Below, piece by piece: positions 28,377 to 37,049 of a stretch of DNA of 64,000 nucleotides. The notes under the pieces are model-generated. The model was not told the origin of the DNA, made no database searches, and worked only from the letters and a program-made list of their open reading frames with translations. Source of the stretch: Saliterribacillus persicus (GTDB lineage: Bacteria > Bacillota > Bacilli > Bacillales > Amphibacillaceae); NCBI RefSeq assembly GCF_003337485.1, contig NZ_QPJJ01000001.1, forward strand, positions 372,001-436,000, given 5' to 3'. Numbering within the stretch: the stretch's first letter is position 1; each line of letters begins with the position of its first letter. The translations under genes were made by a program, and so were the position numbers.

Positions 28377-29287
28377 AATATATATTTACTATTTTTTGTC
28401 TTCCCTATGCGCGTGAATTTGCTTCGATTCATTAATTTTTGAACCGCATCGGCAGAATGTAAAGAGAGCACCTCTTGTATTTGCTTATTCGAGAGCCCTC
28501 CACTAAATAGCGTTAACATCTCCTCAAGGGCAATTATATGTGCAACCCCCGAGCGATGCTTGCAGTAACCACACTCCCACAACAGCCTTACACGCTTCAT
28601 TCTATATGCCTCACATTCCGGGCACCTGACGCCTTTTATTATATCGCCCCACTTAATATTGTATCGCGCAATTAAATCTGGATTAGCAGGTCTATGCGAA
28701 GACTTGAGAAAATCCCGCATAGCAGCTAAATCCGTATTTGAAATGTGCGACTCTCTGTATTTCTTTTCTAGCCTCTCTAAGAAAAATGGCAGCGCTTGTG
28801 CCGTTAGAATACGATCACGATCTGGATAATGTTGAAGTAGCAGCCTTCCGCTTCGATTGGTGAAAACCACGACACCGTATAGAGGGATATTTGGGTAGTT
28901 GTGCTTTTGAAGAAATTTTTGAAGCTGCTTTTTTTGAAGGTCAACCTGCAGGATTGGATCAGGAAATACATCATCTTCATCCTTATTTTTTCTAAATATC
29001 TGCCTCGCATGCGGATCAAAGTAAATCTCTCCGGCAATATTTTTCACCTCGATTAATAAACCATAGCAACGCGTCATGATTAAATAATCGATTTGAAACA
29101 CAGACTCCGCTTCGATCCGAATCCCGTGAAGATAATCCCTACAACCCGACATTTCCAGATAATACTTCAAATCCTGTTCCCCATAATCACCAGCCGCCGT
29201 TCGCCTCGCCTGATCGCTAATTTCCGCAAAACAAGGATGACTTGAATGCAATCTTTTAGCCAATTGGAAAAATTTATTGTTCATCAT
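28352..29287 (-). CDS. NERD domain protein with zinc ribbon
   Basis: The NERD (nuclease-related) domain spans about residues 25-150: GDYGEQDLKYYLEM, QIDYLIMTRCYGLLIEVKNI with the D-(E/x)VK core of a restriction-like fold, and PDPILQVDLQKKQLQKFL. A C-terminal zinc ribbon (CPEC near 225 and CGYC near 243) follows and then a helical tail. Such proteins are presumed to act on nucleic acid, but no activity is established. The gene stands alone on the minus strand; its stop codon falls in repeat array C, and no conventional terminator separates it from menC. Confidence 0.85.
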   Translation of the reverse strand: MMNNKFFQLAKRLHSSHPCFAEISDQARRTAAGDYGEQDLKYYLEMSGCRDYLHGIRIEAESVFQIDYLIMTRCYGLLIEVKNIAGEIYFDPHARQIFRKNKDEDDVFPDPILQVDLQKKQLQKFLQKHNYPNIPLYGVVVFTNRSGRLLLQHYPDRDRILTAQALPFFLERLEKKYRESHISNTDLAAMRDFLKSSHRPANPDLIARYNIKWGDIIKGVRCPECEAYRMKRVRLLWECGYCKHRSGVAHIIALEEMLTLFSGGLSNKQIQEVLSLHSADAVQKLMNRSKFTRIGKTKNSKYILKKDEWRN

Positions 29288-29392
29288 CGTGTCCTTTTTC
29301 CTTTGATTATAGTATGAAGGTAGGCCATGATGCTAACCGCAATATTCTAATTTTCCCGTCTGATGTTGCCCCGAAATAGTTATTTTCAGGCA

Positions 29393-29425
29393 TAAAAAAA
29401 GCGTAACACCGATTAAGTGCTACGC
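29393..29425 (-). terminator. Terminator of pta
   Basis: GCGTAACAC and GTGCTACGC pair with one mismatch around CGATTAA; the minus strand continues with TTTTTTT. Confidence 0.88.
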
Positions 29426-29437
29426 CATTATCTAAAT

Positions 29438-30412
29438 TTAAGAAATACTTTGTGCTGCTGTGATGATAGCTAGTTTGTACACATCATCCGAATCACAGCC
29501 ACGTGATAAATCGTTCACTGGTTTATTTAAGCCCTGTAAAATCGGCCCAACTGCATCGAAGTTTCCGAGGCGCTGCGCGATTTTGTATCCAATATTACCA
29601 GCTTCAAGTCCAGGGAAAACAAACACATTGGCATCACCCTGAATCTCAGATTCCGGTGCTTTTTTCGCTGCAACAGATGGAACAAAGGCAGCATCAAATT
29701 GGAATTCACCATCTAAAACTAAATCTGGTGCCATCTCATTAGCGATTGCGACAGCATTTGAAACCTTTTCCGTTTCTTCAGATTTAGCAGATCCTTTTGT
29801 CGAGAAGCTTAGCATCGCAACACGCGGATCAATATTAAATAGCTTCGCTGTTTCTGAGCTTGCTATTGCAATTTCAGCTAGATCCTGACTATCCGGTGCA
29901 ATATTAATCGCACAATCAGCAAATACGTATTTCTCATCATTACGAACCATAATAAACACGCCAGATGTTTTCTTAATGCCTTCTTTTGTTTTAATAATTT
30001 GAAGCGCTGGACGAACGGTGTCAGCTGTAGAATGTACGGCACCACTAACCAATCCATGAGCTTTATTCATATACACAAGCATGGTACCGAAATAGTTTTC
30101 ATCCAGTAAAATCTTACGAGCATCTTCTGCAGTTGCTTTGCCTTTTCTTCTTTCAACAAACGCTGCTACCATTTCTTCAAATGCATCATAATCTTCTGGG
30201 TTTTCAACAACTGCATTAGAGATGTCTACCCCAATTTCTTTGGCTTTCTGTTCTATTTTTCTCTTATCTCCGACTAATACAGGAGTCAATATTCCTTCTG
30301 CGCTTAATTTACTAGCTGCTGTTAAGATTCTGTCATCTAAACCTTCTGGGAATACAATTCTATTCGTTTTTCCTTCTAATCTACCTTTGATTTCAGAAAA
30401 TAAATCACTCAT
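29438..30412 (-). CDS. pta: Phosphate acetyltransferase
   Basis: Pta converts acetyl-CoA and phosphate to acetyl phosphate, the first half of overflow acetate production. The 324-residue single-domain form is typical of bacilli. Visible motifs are IVFPEGLDDRILTAA at the start, the active region GLVSGAVHSTADTVRPALQI near 120, AMLSFSTKGSAKSEE near 195 and VFPGLEAGNIGYKIAQRLG near 270. The ATG at 30412 follows GGAGGG. It is divergent from hemQ, as ywfJ/ywfI in B. subtilis. Confidence 0.96.
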   Translation of the reverse strand: MSDLFSEIKGRLEGKTNRIVFPEGLDDRILTAASKLSAEGILTPVLVGDKRKIEQKAKEIGVDISNAVVENPEDYDAFEEMVAAFVERRKGKATAEDARKILLDENYFGTMLVYMNKAHGLVSGAVHSTADTVRPALQIIKTKEGIKKTSGVFIMVRNDEKYVFADCAINIAPDSQDLAEIAIASSETAKLFNIDPRVAMLSFSTKGSAKSEETEKVSNAVAIANEMAPDLVLDGEFQFDAAFVPSVAAKKAPESEIQGDANVFVFPGLEAGNIGYKIAQRLGNFDAVGPILQGLNKPVNDLSRGCDSDDVYKLAIITAAQSIS

Positions 30413-30638
30413 GTTTTAACCCTCCAAAGTTCCTTCTGTACTATATGATACGCTTTTTCGTGTAATAATGAAAGTCCTTCGTTAAATGTATGCGCTTTAT
30501 TTCATCATTTCTTTTAAATGTTCATATTTTTGTCAAACTGACTGAAAATTTTTAATTCTTGAACCTGCAAACTCTATGATAAGTGTTCCCTATTTATGTT
30601 ATATTAAAACGGAAGAATCAAGAAGGAGAGATTCAGTT

Positions 30639-31385
30639 ATGCCAGAAGCAGTAGAAACAATGGATGGTTGGTATTGCCTCCATGATTTACGTAAAATCGA
30701 TTGGAGCGCATGGAGAAAAGCGTCACAAGAAGAACGCGACGAAGCAATCAAAGAATTACAAGACTTACTTACAAAATGGGAAGAAGTAGAGGAAAACCGT
30801 GAAGGTAGTTACTCTTTTTATAGCTTGATGGGACACCGAGCGGATTTTATCATTATGCTTTTACGTCCTACAATGAAGGAATTAGGTGAGATTGAACTTG
30901 CCTTTAATAAATCAAAGCTTGCCGCCTTTACGACAAGTACCTATTCCTACGTATCAGTCGTAGAATTATCCAAGTACATGACTAAAGAAGGCGAAGATCC
31001 TATGGAAAACCCAGGAGTTCGTGCCCGCTTGAAGCCGCGCCTGCCAAAATGGGAGCATATCTGTTTTTATCCGATGGACAAGCGTCGTGAAGGTAATGAT
31101 AACTGGTACATGCTACCAATGGATGAGCGTAGAGAATTGATGTACGAGCATAGTAAAACCGGACGTAAATATGCCGGTAAAATCAAACAAATTATAACCG
31201 GCTCCATGGGCTTTGATGATTGGGAATGGAGCGTCACCCTTTTCGCTCATGACGTCTTAGAAATTAAGAAGATTGTCTACGAAATGCGCTTTGACGTTGT
31301 AAGTGCCCGTTACGGAGAATTCGGTCCCTTCTATGTTGGGAACCTGTTAACGACTGAAGACGTCCCAGCCTTTTTAGAAATATAG
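30639..31385 (+). CDS. hemQ: Coproheme decarboxylase HemQ
   Basis: HemQ decarboxylates coproheme to protoheme, the last step of the coproporphyrin-dependent pathway of Firmicutes. The chlorite-dismutase-like protein of 248 residues carries the catalytic tyrosine Y144 in [10 protein letters not shown] and the proximal heme ligand H171 in [24 protein letters not shown] and [11 protein letters not shown] are family signatures. An in-frame ATG at 30576 exists, but the start at 30639 matches the family and follows AAGGAG. pta is divergent. A terminator follows at 31401. Confidence 0.95.
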   Translation: MPEAVETMDGWYCLHDLRKIDWSAWRKASQEERDEAIKELQDLLTKWEEVEENREGSYSFYSLMGHRADFIIMLLRPTMKELGEIELAFNKSKLAAFTTSTYSYVSVVELSKYMTKEGEDPMENPGVRARLKPRLPKWEHICFYPMDKRREGNDNWYMLPMDERRELMYEHSKTGRKYAGKIKQIITGSMGFDDWEWSVTLFAHDVLEIKKIVYEMRFDVVSARYGEFGPFYVGNLLTTEDVPAFLEI

Positions 31386-31400
31386 GGAAAATGTAAGTGG

Positions 31401-31430
31401 AAAGCACACGTTATTTTCGTGTGCTTTTTT
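31401..31430 (+). terminator. Terminator of hemQ
   Basis: AAAGCACACG and CGTGTGCTTT pair around TTATTTT-type loop bases, with TTTTTTG following. Confidence 0.92.
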
Positions 31431-31582
31431 GTATGGCTAAAAATTAAACAGTGCTCCCGCTATTTTTCTGTATAAAAAAGGCAAGCATGCACCTCTTAAT
31501 AAAATAATTAGCATGAAGCTAACCCTGCCTGCATATCAATAGCTAGTAGAAATAGTTATTATAGGATTGGAGATGGTTAACG

Positions 31583-31999
31583 ATGATAAACCAGCCACAA
31601 AACATGGATATGCAGGGCTATTATCCATATCCAGGAGGGTATTATGGCTACCCTCAAATGATGCCGCAACCTCAACCGCAGCAAAATGGAGCCGATGTGC
31701 CTGGTATGCTTCCAGCCGAAGAGTCTTACATTGAAAATATTCTACGCCTGAATAAAGGTAAACTTGCTACGGTATACATGACTTTTGAAAATAATGAACG
31801 CTGGAATGCAAAAATTTTCAAGGGAATAATTGAAGCTGCTGGGAGGGATCACATTATTCTTAGTGATCCAGAAACAAAGAAACGGTATGTTTTATTGATG
31901 ATTTATTTGGATTATATAACGTTTGATGAGGAAATTGTTTACGATTATCCGTTTAATGGCACAGCAGTAAATCCAATGGCATCTTATCCTCCAAGATAA
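31583..31999 (+). CDS. gerQ: Spore coat/germination protein GerQ
   Basis: GerQ is an inner spore-coat protein needed for the cortex-lytic enzyme CwlJ to reach the coat. The N-terminal 35 residues are rich in Tyr, Pro, Gly and Gln (QGYYPYPGGYYGYPQMMPQP), and the conserved C-terminal domain reads EESYIENILRLNKGKLATVY and so on to the YDYPFNG end. In B. subtilis, transglutaminase Tgl cross-links GerQ through lysines 2, 4 and 5; here the first 58 residues contain no lysine. It precedes the ywdK-ywdI genes, as in B. subtilis. Confidence 0.92.
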   Translation: MINQPQNMDMQGYYPYPGGYYGYPQMMPQPQPQQNGADVPGMLPAEESYIENILRLNKGKLATVYMTFENNERWNAKIFKGIIEAAGRDHIILSDPETKKRYVLLMIYLDYITFDEEIVYDYPFNGTAVNPMASYPPR

Positions 32000-32008
32000 G
32001 TTCCTATT

Positions 32009-32036
32009 CCCCGCTTCCATTCGAAGCGGGGTTTTT
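32009..32036 (+). terminator. Terminator of gerQ
   Basis: CCCCGCTTC and GAAGCGGGG pair around CATTC and are followed by TTTTT. Confidence 0.93.
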
Positions 32037-32084
32037 CATAACCTTTTATTGTTATAAAAATTTCTGCACGACCTCAAGAGTTTC

Positions 32085-32222
32085 TATATACACTTCCGTT
32101 GCAGACAGTCGCTTTCCTAGGGACACGGCCTCAGCTAATTTGATAAAGAAAAACACTTTACCAAATGGATCTTCGGACTCGTGCTTATCCCTTAGGAGTC
32201 GCCGTCTTCCACTTTCGTTTTA
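32085..32222 (-). repeat. Degenerate copy of a widespread Bacillaceae intergenic repeat
   Basis: On the minus strand the segments GAAAGTGGAAGACGGCGACT, CCTAAGGGATAAGCACGAGT, CCGAAGATCC, GCTGAGGCCGTGTCCCTAGG and AAAGCGACTGTCTGCAACGG follow one another. I recognise this as the high-copy intergenic repeat seen in many Bacillus-group genomes, where the usual form has CCTGCGGGA and CCCGCGGAAAGCG. The outer parts pair (CCTAAGGGA with TCCCTAGG), so an RNA copy would fold. I do not recall an established name. Confidence 0.65.
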
Positions 32223-32273
32223 CTTTATTTCTAAAGATATAAATTTCCTACTTAAATAAAGGAGGTAAAAATA

Positions 32274-32537
32274 TTGAATCAACGTGCTGAACAAAAGGCA
32301 ACACTTCACGACGTGTTAGGAGCTATTGTTATTGTCATTCTCACATTAATGGCATTTAGTTTTATTTTTAAAATATGGGCAGCACTTACTATTATTCCGG
32401 CTTTAATAGCCATTGCTTTTTTGATAGAAGCCATAATTGCATACAAAAAGAAGCAACGCCTTATATTTAGCCAGCAGCTGCTTCGATCGATTTCATTTAG
32501 TATTATTTCTTTATTTGTGCTTATCCAATATGTTTAA
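32274..32537 (+). CDS. Small membrane protein, unknown family
   Basis: The 87-residue protein has a short polar N-terminus (NQRAEQKATLHD) and three hydrophobic segments at about 13-33, 36-55 and 66-86. I do not recognise the family. A perfect AAAGGAGG eight bases before the TTG at 32274 makes translation convincing. Its last 17 bp overlap the 3' end of the convergent DUF423 gene. The upstream repeat at 32085-32222 is close to the ribosome site, so the promoter is either within the repeat or in the gerQ transcript. Confidence 0.7.
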   Translation: MNQRAEQKATLHDVLGAIVIVILTLMAFSFIFKIWAALTIIPALIAIAFLIEAIIAYKKKQRLIFSQQLLRSISFSIISLFVLIQYV

Positions 32538-32895
32538 CGACTGCATATCCAAGTATGACCCACCCAATTAAAAAGGCTAGTCCTCCAATTGGTGTGATCA
32601 TCGCAAATGTTTTGATACTTGTAGTCGAATATATATAGAGACTACCCGAGAACAAAATAATACCCGCTAAGAAAAACCAACCTGCTGAAACGATGCTTGT
32701 CTGCGTCGTTTTCATCAGCAGTAAGCCAGTTACAAGTAAAGCGGTCGTGTGAAACATTTGATACGTAACAGCCTTTTCCCAAGTTGCAATCATTTTAGCA
32801 GAAAGCTTTCCTTCTAAACCATGTGCACCAAATGCACCTAAAGCTACCGCTAAAAAGCCGTTTATGATACCAATCAATAAAAACAATTTAATCAT
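32521..32895 (-). CDS. ywdK: DUF423 membrane protein (YwdK)
   Basis: The 124-residue protein has four membrane helices and the DUF423 features: the N-terminal FLAVALGAFGAHGLEGKLSA, YQMFHTTALLVTGLLL in the middle and TPIGGLAFLIGWVILGY at the end. Function unknown. It follows the ywdI-like gene on the minus strand, as in B. subtilis. Its 3' end overlaps a convergent small membrane gene by 17 bp. Confidence 0.92.
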   Translation of the reverse strand: MIKLFLLIGIINGFLAVALGAFGAHGLEGKLSAKMIATWEKAVTYQMFHTTALLVTGLLLMKTTQTSIVSAGWFFLAGIILFSGSLYIYSTTSIKTFAMITPIGGLAFLIGWVILGYAVVKHIG

Positions 32896-32928
32896 TTGAT
32901 TGTTCTCCTCTCGTTCATTATTGATCCT

Positions 32929-33240
32929 TTAAAAATCAAATAAGGAATTGCCGTTTGCTTCCCCGTGATTTTCTTTATCTTTACCTGCGGGCTTTTCCCC
33001 ACTAATTTTAGGACTAGGCGCATTACTACCCATCATTTTTAAAAGTTCCTGCTGGTCGATATTCTGCTTTGAAACTGGCACCGCAGGTTCTTGGCTTTCG
33101 TCGCTCTCATCTAAAACTACATCACACAACAGCCTGATCGCACGGACATGTTCTCTCACCTTTTGGTGATCCGTCTGCCTAGAAGCGGCTGTTGCTTCTA
33201 CTAACATTTTTTCTACAAGTGCTTGACTCGTAATGGCCAT
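32929..33240 (-). CDS. ywdI: YwdI family protein
   Basis: The 103-residue protein has a helical N-terminal half, QALVEKMLVEATAASRQTDH then REHVRAIRLLCDVVLDE, that matches B. subtilis YwdI, and a disordered polar tail ending NGNSLFDF. Function unknown. It lies between a sodium symporter and ywdK on the minus strand; the neighbours ywdK and gerQ support the assignment. Confidence 0.82.
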   Translation of the reverse strand: MAITSQALVEKMLVEATAASRQTDHQKVREHVRAIRLLCDVVLDESDESQEPAVPVSKQNIDQQELLKMMGSNAPSPKISGEKPAGKDKENHGEANGNSLFDF

Positions 33241-33276
33241 TTGAAAATGCCCCCTTTTCTATTACCTTCTTTTCTA

Positions 33277-34614
33277 TTATACAAGCCCGATTGCATTTAA
33301 GAAAATAATCACTATTAAGATTGGTGCAATATATTTCACTAACACAAACCAGATATTTCTAATTGGATTTGTTTGCATATCAGTAGCTTCGAGTGCTTCT
33401 TGTTTCTTAAATTGCCAAGTAAGGAAGAGTGCCATCGTCAACCCACCAATTGGTAAAAATATATTTGAAGCTAGATAATCCATCGAATCTAGAATGTCTA
33501 ATTTCCCAATTGGTGTAACACCAGACCACACACCGAATCCAAGCGATACCGCTGTTCCCAATAAGAACACAATCAGACCAGATATAAAGGATGCGAATTT
33601 TCTCGTCCAATTACGAGCACGAATGAAATAGGCAACCGGGACTTCTAATAACGAAATCGAAGAAGATATTGCTGCTAAACTTAATGCTGTAAAGAAAACG
33701 AGTGCGATCAATCCACCAAAAGGCATCGCACTAAATATGCTTGGTAGTGTGATAAAGACTAGTGGCGGACCAGATGCCGGTTCTATTCCAAAGGCAAACA
33801 CTGCAGGGAAGATAACAATCCCTGATATAATTGCAAAAACCGTATCCATTACACCAATACCAACAGTTGCTCCTGGCAATCGTTGTTTATGAGATAAATA
33901 GCTTCCATAAGTCATCATCGTCCCTACTCCAAGGCTTAACGAGAAAAACGCTTGACCTAATGCCGCAATATAAACAGATGGATCATCAAGTACGGACCAA
34001 TCTGGTTTAAATAGAAAATCTAATCCGGCCTTTGCCCCATCTAAAGTAACACTATAGATAGCAAGTCCAATTAACATGATTGCAAGTAATGGCATTAAAA
34101 TTTTATTCGTCTTTTCGATACCTTTTTTAATACCAACTAACACAATCGCCATTGTTAAGCCTAAAAATAAAGCATGCCAAAATAATGGTGCATACGCACT
34201 TGAAGTGAAAGCACCAAATTCAGCTGCATATCCACTGGCAGGCTCGACAGTTAACGCTCCAGTAACAGAATTCCACCAGTAATAAAGTGACCAACCAGCT
34301 ACCACACTATAAAAGCCTAAGATTAAAAACGCACTAATAACTCCTAGATATCCAACCATAAACCATGGTTTGGTGGGTGCTAGTTTTTTATAGGAACCAA
34401 CAATATCTTGTTGCGCTCTTCTCCCTATTGCAACTTCAGTTAAAAGAAGCGGAATCCCAATAACAAATACACTAATAATATATAAGATCAAAAAGGCGCC
34501 TCCACCATTCTCACCTGCTACATAAGAAAAACGCCATATATTCCCTAAACCTACAGCAGAACCCATAGCTGCAAGCATAAAACCTAATCTTGATGCCCAA
34601 TTTTCACGTTGCAT
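33277..34614 (-). CDS. Neurotransmitter:sodium symporter family transporter
   Basis: The 445-residue protein is a bacterial NSS (SNF) family transporter, which couples uptake of an amino acid or similar solute to sodium. The diagnostic first helix reads WASRLGFMLAAMGSAVGLGN followed by IWRFSYVAGENGGGAFL, the LeuT-type unwound helix that binds sodium and substrate. About 11 membrane segments are visible. The substrate cannot be told; related bacillar proteins have been linked to tryptophan, tyrosine or other amino acids. It is a single-gene unit; the 270-bp gap upstream shows no other feature. Confidence 0.9.
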   Translation of the reverse strand: MQRENWASRLGFMLAAMGSAVGLGNIWRFSYVAGENGGGAFLILYIISVFVIGIPLLLTEVAIGRRAQQDIVGSYKKLAPTKPWFMVGYLGVISAFLILGFYSVVAGWSLYYWWNSVTGALTVEPASGYAAEFGAFTSSAYAPLFWHALFLGLTMAIVLVGIKKGIEKTNKILMPLLAIMLIGLAIYSVTLDGAKAGLDFLFKPDWSVLDDPSVYIAALGQAFFSLSLGVGTMMTYGSYLSHKQRLPGATVGIGVMDTVFAIISGIVIFPAVFAFGIEPASGPPLVFITLPSIFSAMPFGGLIALVFFTALSLAAISSSISLLEVPVAYFIRARNWTRKFASFISGLIVFLLGTAVSLGFGVWSGVTPIGKLDILDSMDYLASNIFLPIGGLTMALFLTWQFKKQEALEATDMQTNPIRNIWFVLVKYIAPILIVIIFLNAIGLV

Positions 34615-34885
34615 GTTTTCACTTCCCTTCTTCCATTCAAAGACTATCCTATTTTACACGAGAATAGCACGAATTTCACCCCTAATCTAGAGAGAAATAT
34701 ATGGAATGAAAAAAACTATTTAATGGGAACCAATTTATAATATTCCTTGACAGGAATATTCCTAATATGGAATAATCTATTTAACAACAAGATCGCTCAA
34801 AGTTAAAGTGAAAAATTTGGAGGTGATCTTCTTAATACAGTTCGGATAAATATACGTAAATTAAAATTGCAGGAGCTGATTCAGC

Positions 34886-35212
34886 ATGAATACACAGACA
34901 TTTAGTGCACTGGCGGAACCAAATCGTTTTAATATCGTCGAACTTCTTCTCAGTGAACCACTTCCAGTTGGGGATATTGCAGAAAAATTAAAGCTAAACC
35001 AGTCTCAAACCTCAAAGCATCTTCGTGTTTTGAGTGAAGCTGGCCTCGTGGAGGTTCAGCCAATAGCCAATCGTCGAATATATAAGTTAAAACCCGAACC
35101 TTTTCAAGAGTTAGATGCCTGGCTTGATTCCTATCGTAGAATATGGGGTGCACGAATGGACCGTTTGGATGATTATCTCAATGTAATACAAGGAAAAAAA
35201 ACACTCAATTGA
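34886..35212 (+). CDS. ArsR family transcriptional regulator
   Basis: The 108-residue winged-helix protein shows FSALAEPNRFNIVELLLSEP and the recognition helix NQSQTSKHLRVLSEAGLVEV of ArsR regulators. It has no cysteine, so it is not a metal sensor of the CxC type. The C-terminal end (LDAWLDSYRRIWGARMDRLD) is the form found in regulators paired with SRPBCC (AHSA1) proteins. The next gene encodes just such a protein, so it probably controls this small cluster and itself. Confidence 0.9.
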   Translation: MNTQTFSALAEPNRFNIVELLLSEPLPVGDIAEKLKLNQSQTSKHLRVLSEAGLVEVQPIANRRIYKLKPEPFQELDAWLDSYRRIWGARMDRLDDYLNVIQGKKTLN

Positions 35213-35340
35213 ACATTGGTTAGTAGAAACAGTATCGTTATCCACCCCCATGAACTTGCAGATTTAGCGATGGAATCAATACTAACTTTTACACGATGAG
35301 TATGAAAGTAAAATTTATTGAATTAGATGGGAGAATTATT

Positions 35341-35856
35341 ATGTCAATTAACGAAATGAATTCTAGAGTTGAGAATGACCGGATACTAGTATTAGAACGT
35401 GTTTTCGATGCACCGCGCGAGCTCGTGTTCCAAATGTTTAAAGAACCTGAACACCTCACGCACTGGTGGGGCCCTTTTGGTTGGGAACTGCCCGTTTGCC
35501 ACATTGATTTCCGACCGGGTGGTTCATGGCATTTTTGCATGAAATGTATGGATCAAAATCAAGGGGAATATTACGGTATGGAATCTTGGGGGAAAGTTGT
35601 TTACAAGGATATTATTGAACCCGAAATGATTACTTACACCGACTACTTTTCCGATGCTGAGGGCAATATCGACAAGGATATGCCATCAACCGAGGTCACC
35701 TTGGAATTCATTGATCTGGAAGGAAAAACAAAGCTGATTAATCGAGCTGAGTATGTATCTGCTGAAGCTCTTAACTCCGTCTTAGATATGGGCATGCTTC
35801 AAGGTATCACTGAAACTTGGAATCGTTTGGAACAGCATCTAAACGAAACTAAATAA
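35341..35856 (+). CDS. SRPBCC (AHSA1-type) domain protein
   Basis: The 171-residue protein has the hydrophobic-pocket START/Bet v1-like fold: RVFDAPRELVFQMFKEPEHL, THWWGPFGWELPVCHIDFRP, GGSWHFCMKC and the C-terminal helix LQGITETWNRLEQHLNE. Its ligand is unknown. The start at 35341 follows GGGAG at seven bases; a 5' in-frame ATG at 35296 is less likely. It follows an ArsR regulator and precedes a PhnB-type protein, a cluster common in bacilli. Confidence 0.9.
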   Translation: MSINEMNSRVENDRILVLERVFDAPRELVFQMFKEPEHLTHWWGPFGWELPVCHIDFRPGGSWHFCMKCMDQNQGEYYGMESWGKVVYKDIIEPEMITYTDYFSDAEGNIDKDMPSTEVTLEFIDLEGKTKLINRAEYVSAEALNSVLDMGMLQGITETWNRLEQHLNETK

Positions 35857-35882
35857 GTATCATTATAGAGGAGGAAGTATCC

Positions 35883-36794
35883 ATGATAGAACAAAAAATC
35901 GTTCCCCATTTATGGTTTAATCAAGAAGCAAAAGAGGCTGCACAATTTTATACATCCATTTTTCCGAATTCAAAAATTACCAATATCGCAACAGTTGAAG
36001 ATACACCATCTGGAGATAGCGATGTTGTTTCTTTTAATTTAGCAGACTTTTCATTCATGGCGATTAATGGAGGCCCACATTTTCAGTTCAATCCCTCGAT
36101 TTCATTTTTTGTGAATTTTGATCCTTCAAGGGACGATAACGCCAGAGAAAATTTAGATGAGCTCTGGGAAAAGCTTTCTCGAGGCGGTACAGCCATTATG
36201 CCACTGCAGGAATATCCGTTCAGTAAACGCTACGGATGGATCCAGGATAAGTATGGCCTGACATGGCAACTGATCCTCACGAACCAAGAAGAGGAGGAAC
36301 GACCTTTTATCGTACCTTCTTTGATGTATGTTCAAGACGTATGTGGTAAAGCAGAAGAAGCCAGTGACTTTTATCTTTCTGTTTTCCATGGTTCCAAACG
36401 AGGTGAAATCGCTACTTACCCTGCTGGCATGGAACCAGACAAGGAAGGAACATTGATGTTTACGGATTTTATGCTAGAGAATCAGTGGTTTGCTGCTATG
36501 GATAGCGCTCAATCACATAACTTCAAATTCAATGAAGCTATTTCACTTTTAGTTCGATGTGAAAATCAAGAAGAGATAGATTACTACTGGGAAAAGCTTT
36601 CCTCAGATTCAAAAGCTGAACAATGTGGTTGGTTAAAAGATAAATACGGTGTTTCCTGGCAAATCTGGCCAGAGATTATGGGAGAAATGATGGCAAACGG
36701 AACGGACGAACAAATGGAGCGATTAACAAAAACTTTTCTCAAAATGAAAAAATTCGACATAGAAAAATTAAAAAGAGCTTATCAAGATGAGTAA
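35883..36794 (+). CDS. PhnB-like two-domain VOC protein
   Basis: The 303-residue protein is a tandem duplication of the PhnB/3-demethylubiquinone methyltransferase-like VOC domain. Domain 1 (about 1-130) has PHLWFNQEAKEAAQFYTSIF and the GWIQDKYGLTWQLI end; domain 2 (about 140-275) has YVQDVCGKAEEASDFYLSVF and GWLKDKYGVSWQIWPEIMGE. The role is unknown; the family includes resistance and lyase-type enzymes. It is 26 bp after the SRPBCC gene, so probably co-regulated by the ArsR protein. Confidence 0.88.
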   Translation: MIEQKIVPHLWFNQEAKEAAQFYTSIFPNSKITNIATVEDTPSGDSDVVSFNLADFSFMAINGGPHFQFNPSISFFVNFDPSRDDNARENLDELWEKLSRGGTAIMPLQEYPFSKRYGWIQDKYGLTWQLILTNQEEEERPFIVPSLMYVQDVCGKAEEASDFYLSVFHGSKRGEIATYPAGMEPDKEGTLMFTDFMLENQWFAAMDSAQSHNFKFNEAISLLVRCENQEEIDYYWEKLSSDSKAEQCGWLKDKYGVSWQIWPEIMGEMMANGTDEQMERLTKTFLKMKKFDIEKLKRAYQDE

Positions 36795-36831
36795 TAATTA
36801 TGTTCGATCAATTTTAATATGGATTTATTTT

Positions 36832-36857
36832 AAAGCTGGTTAATGCCAGCTTTTTTT
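36832..36857 (+). terminator. Terminator of the ArsR-SRPBCC-PhnB cluster
   Basis: AAAGCTGG and CCAGCTTT pair around TTAATG, with TTTTTTT after. Confidence 0.92.
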
Positions 36858-37049
36858 ATTACACATTTTCTGGCTAACACATAACATATGACTCTGCAGT
36901 TCGGTCCTGAAGTTAAGTCATCTAATTATTTTTTAATATAATGAAGCAAGTTTACTGGTATTAAAAACGTTATGGTCAATTAACAAAGTCATTGACACTT
37001 TGTTATACTTCTCTTATATCAGTTTTTGATGGAAAGGACCGTGCGTAAA

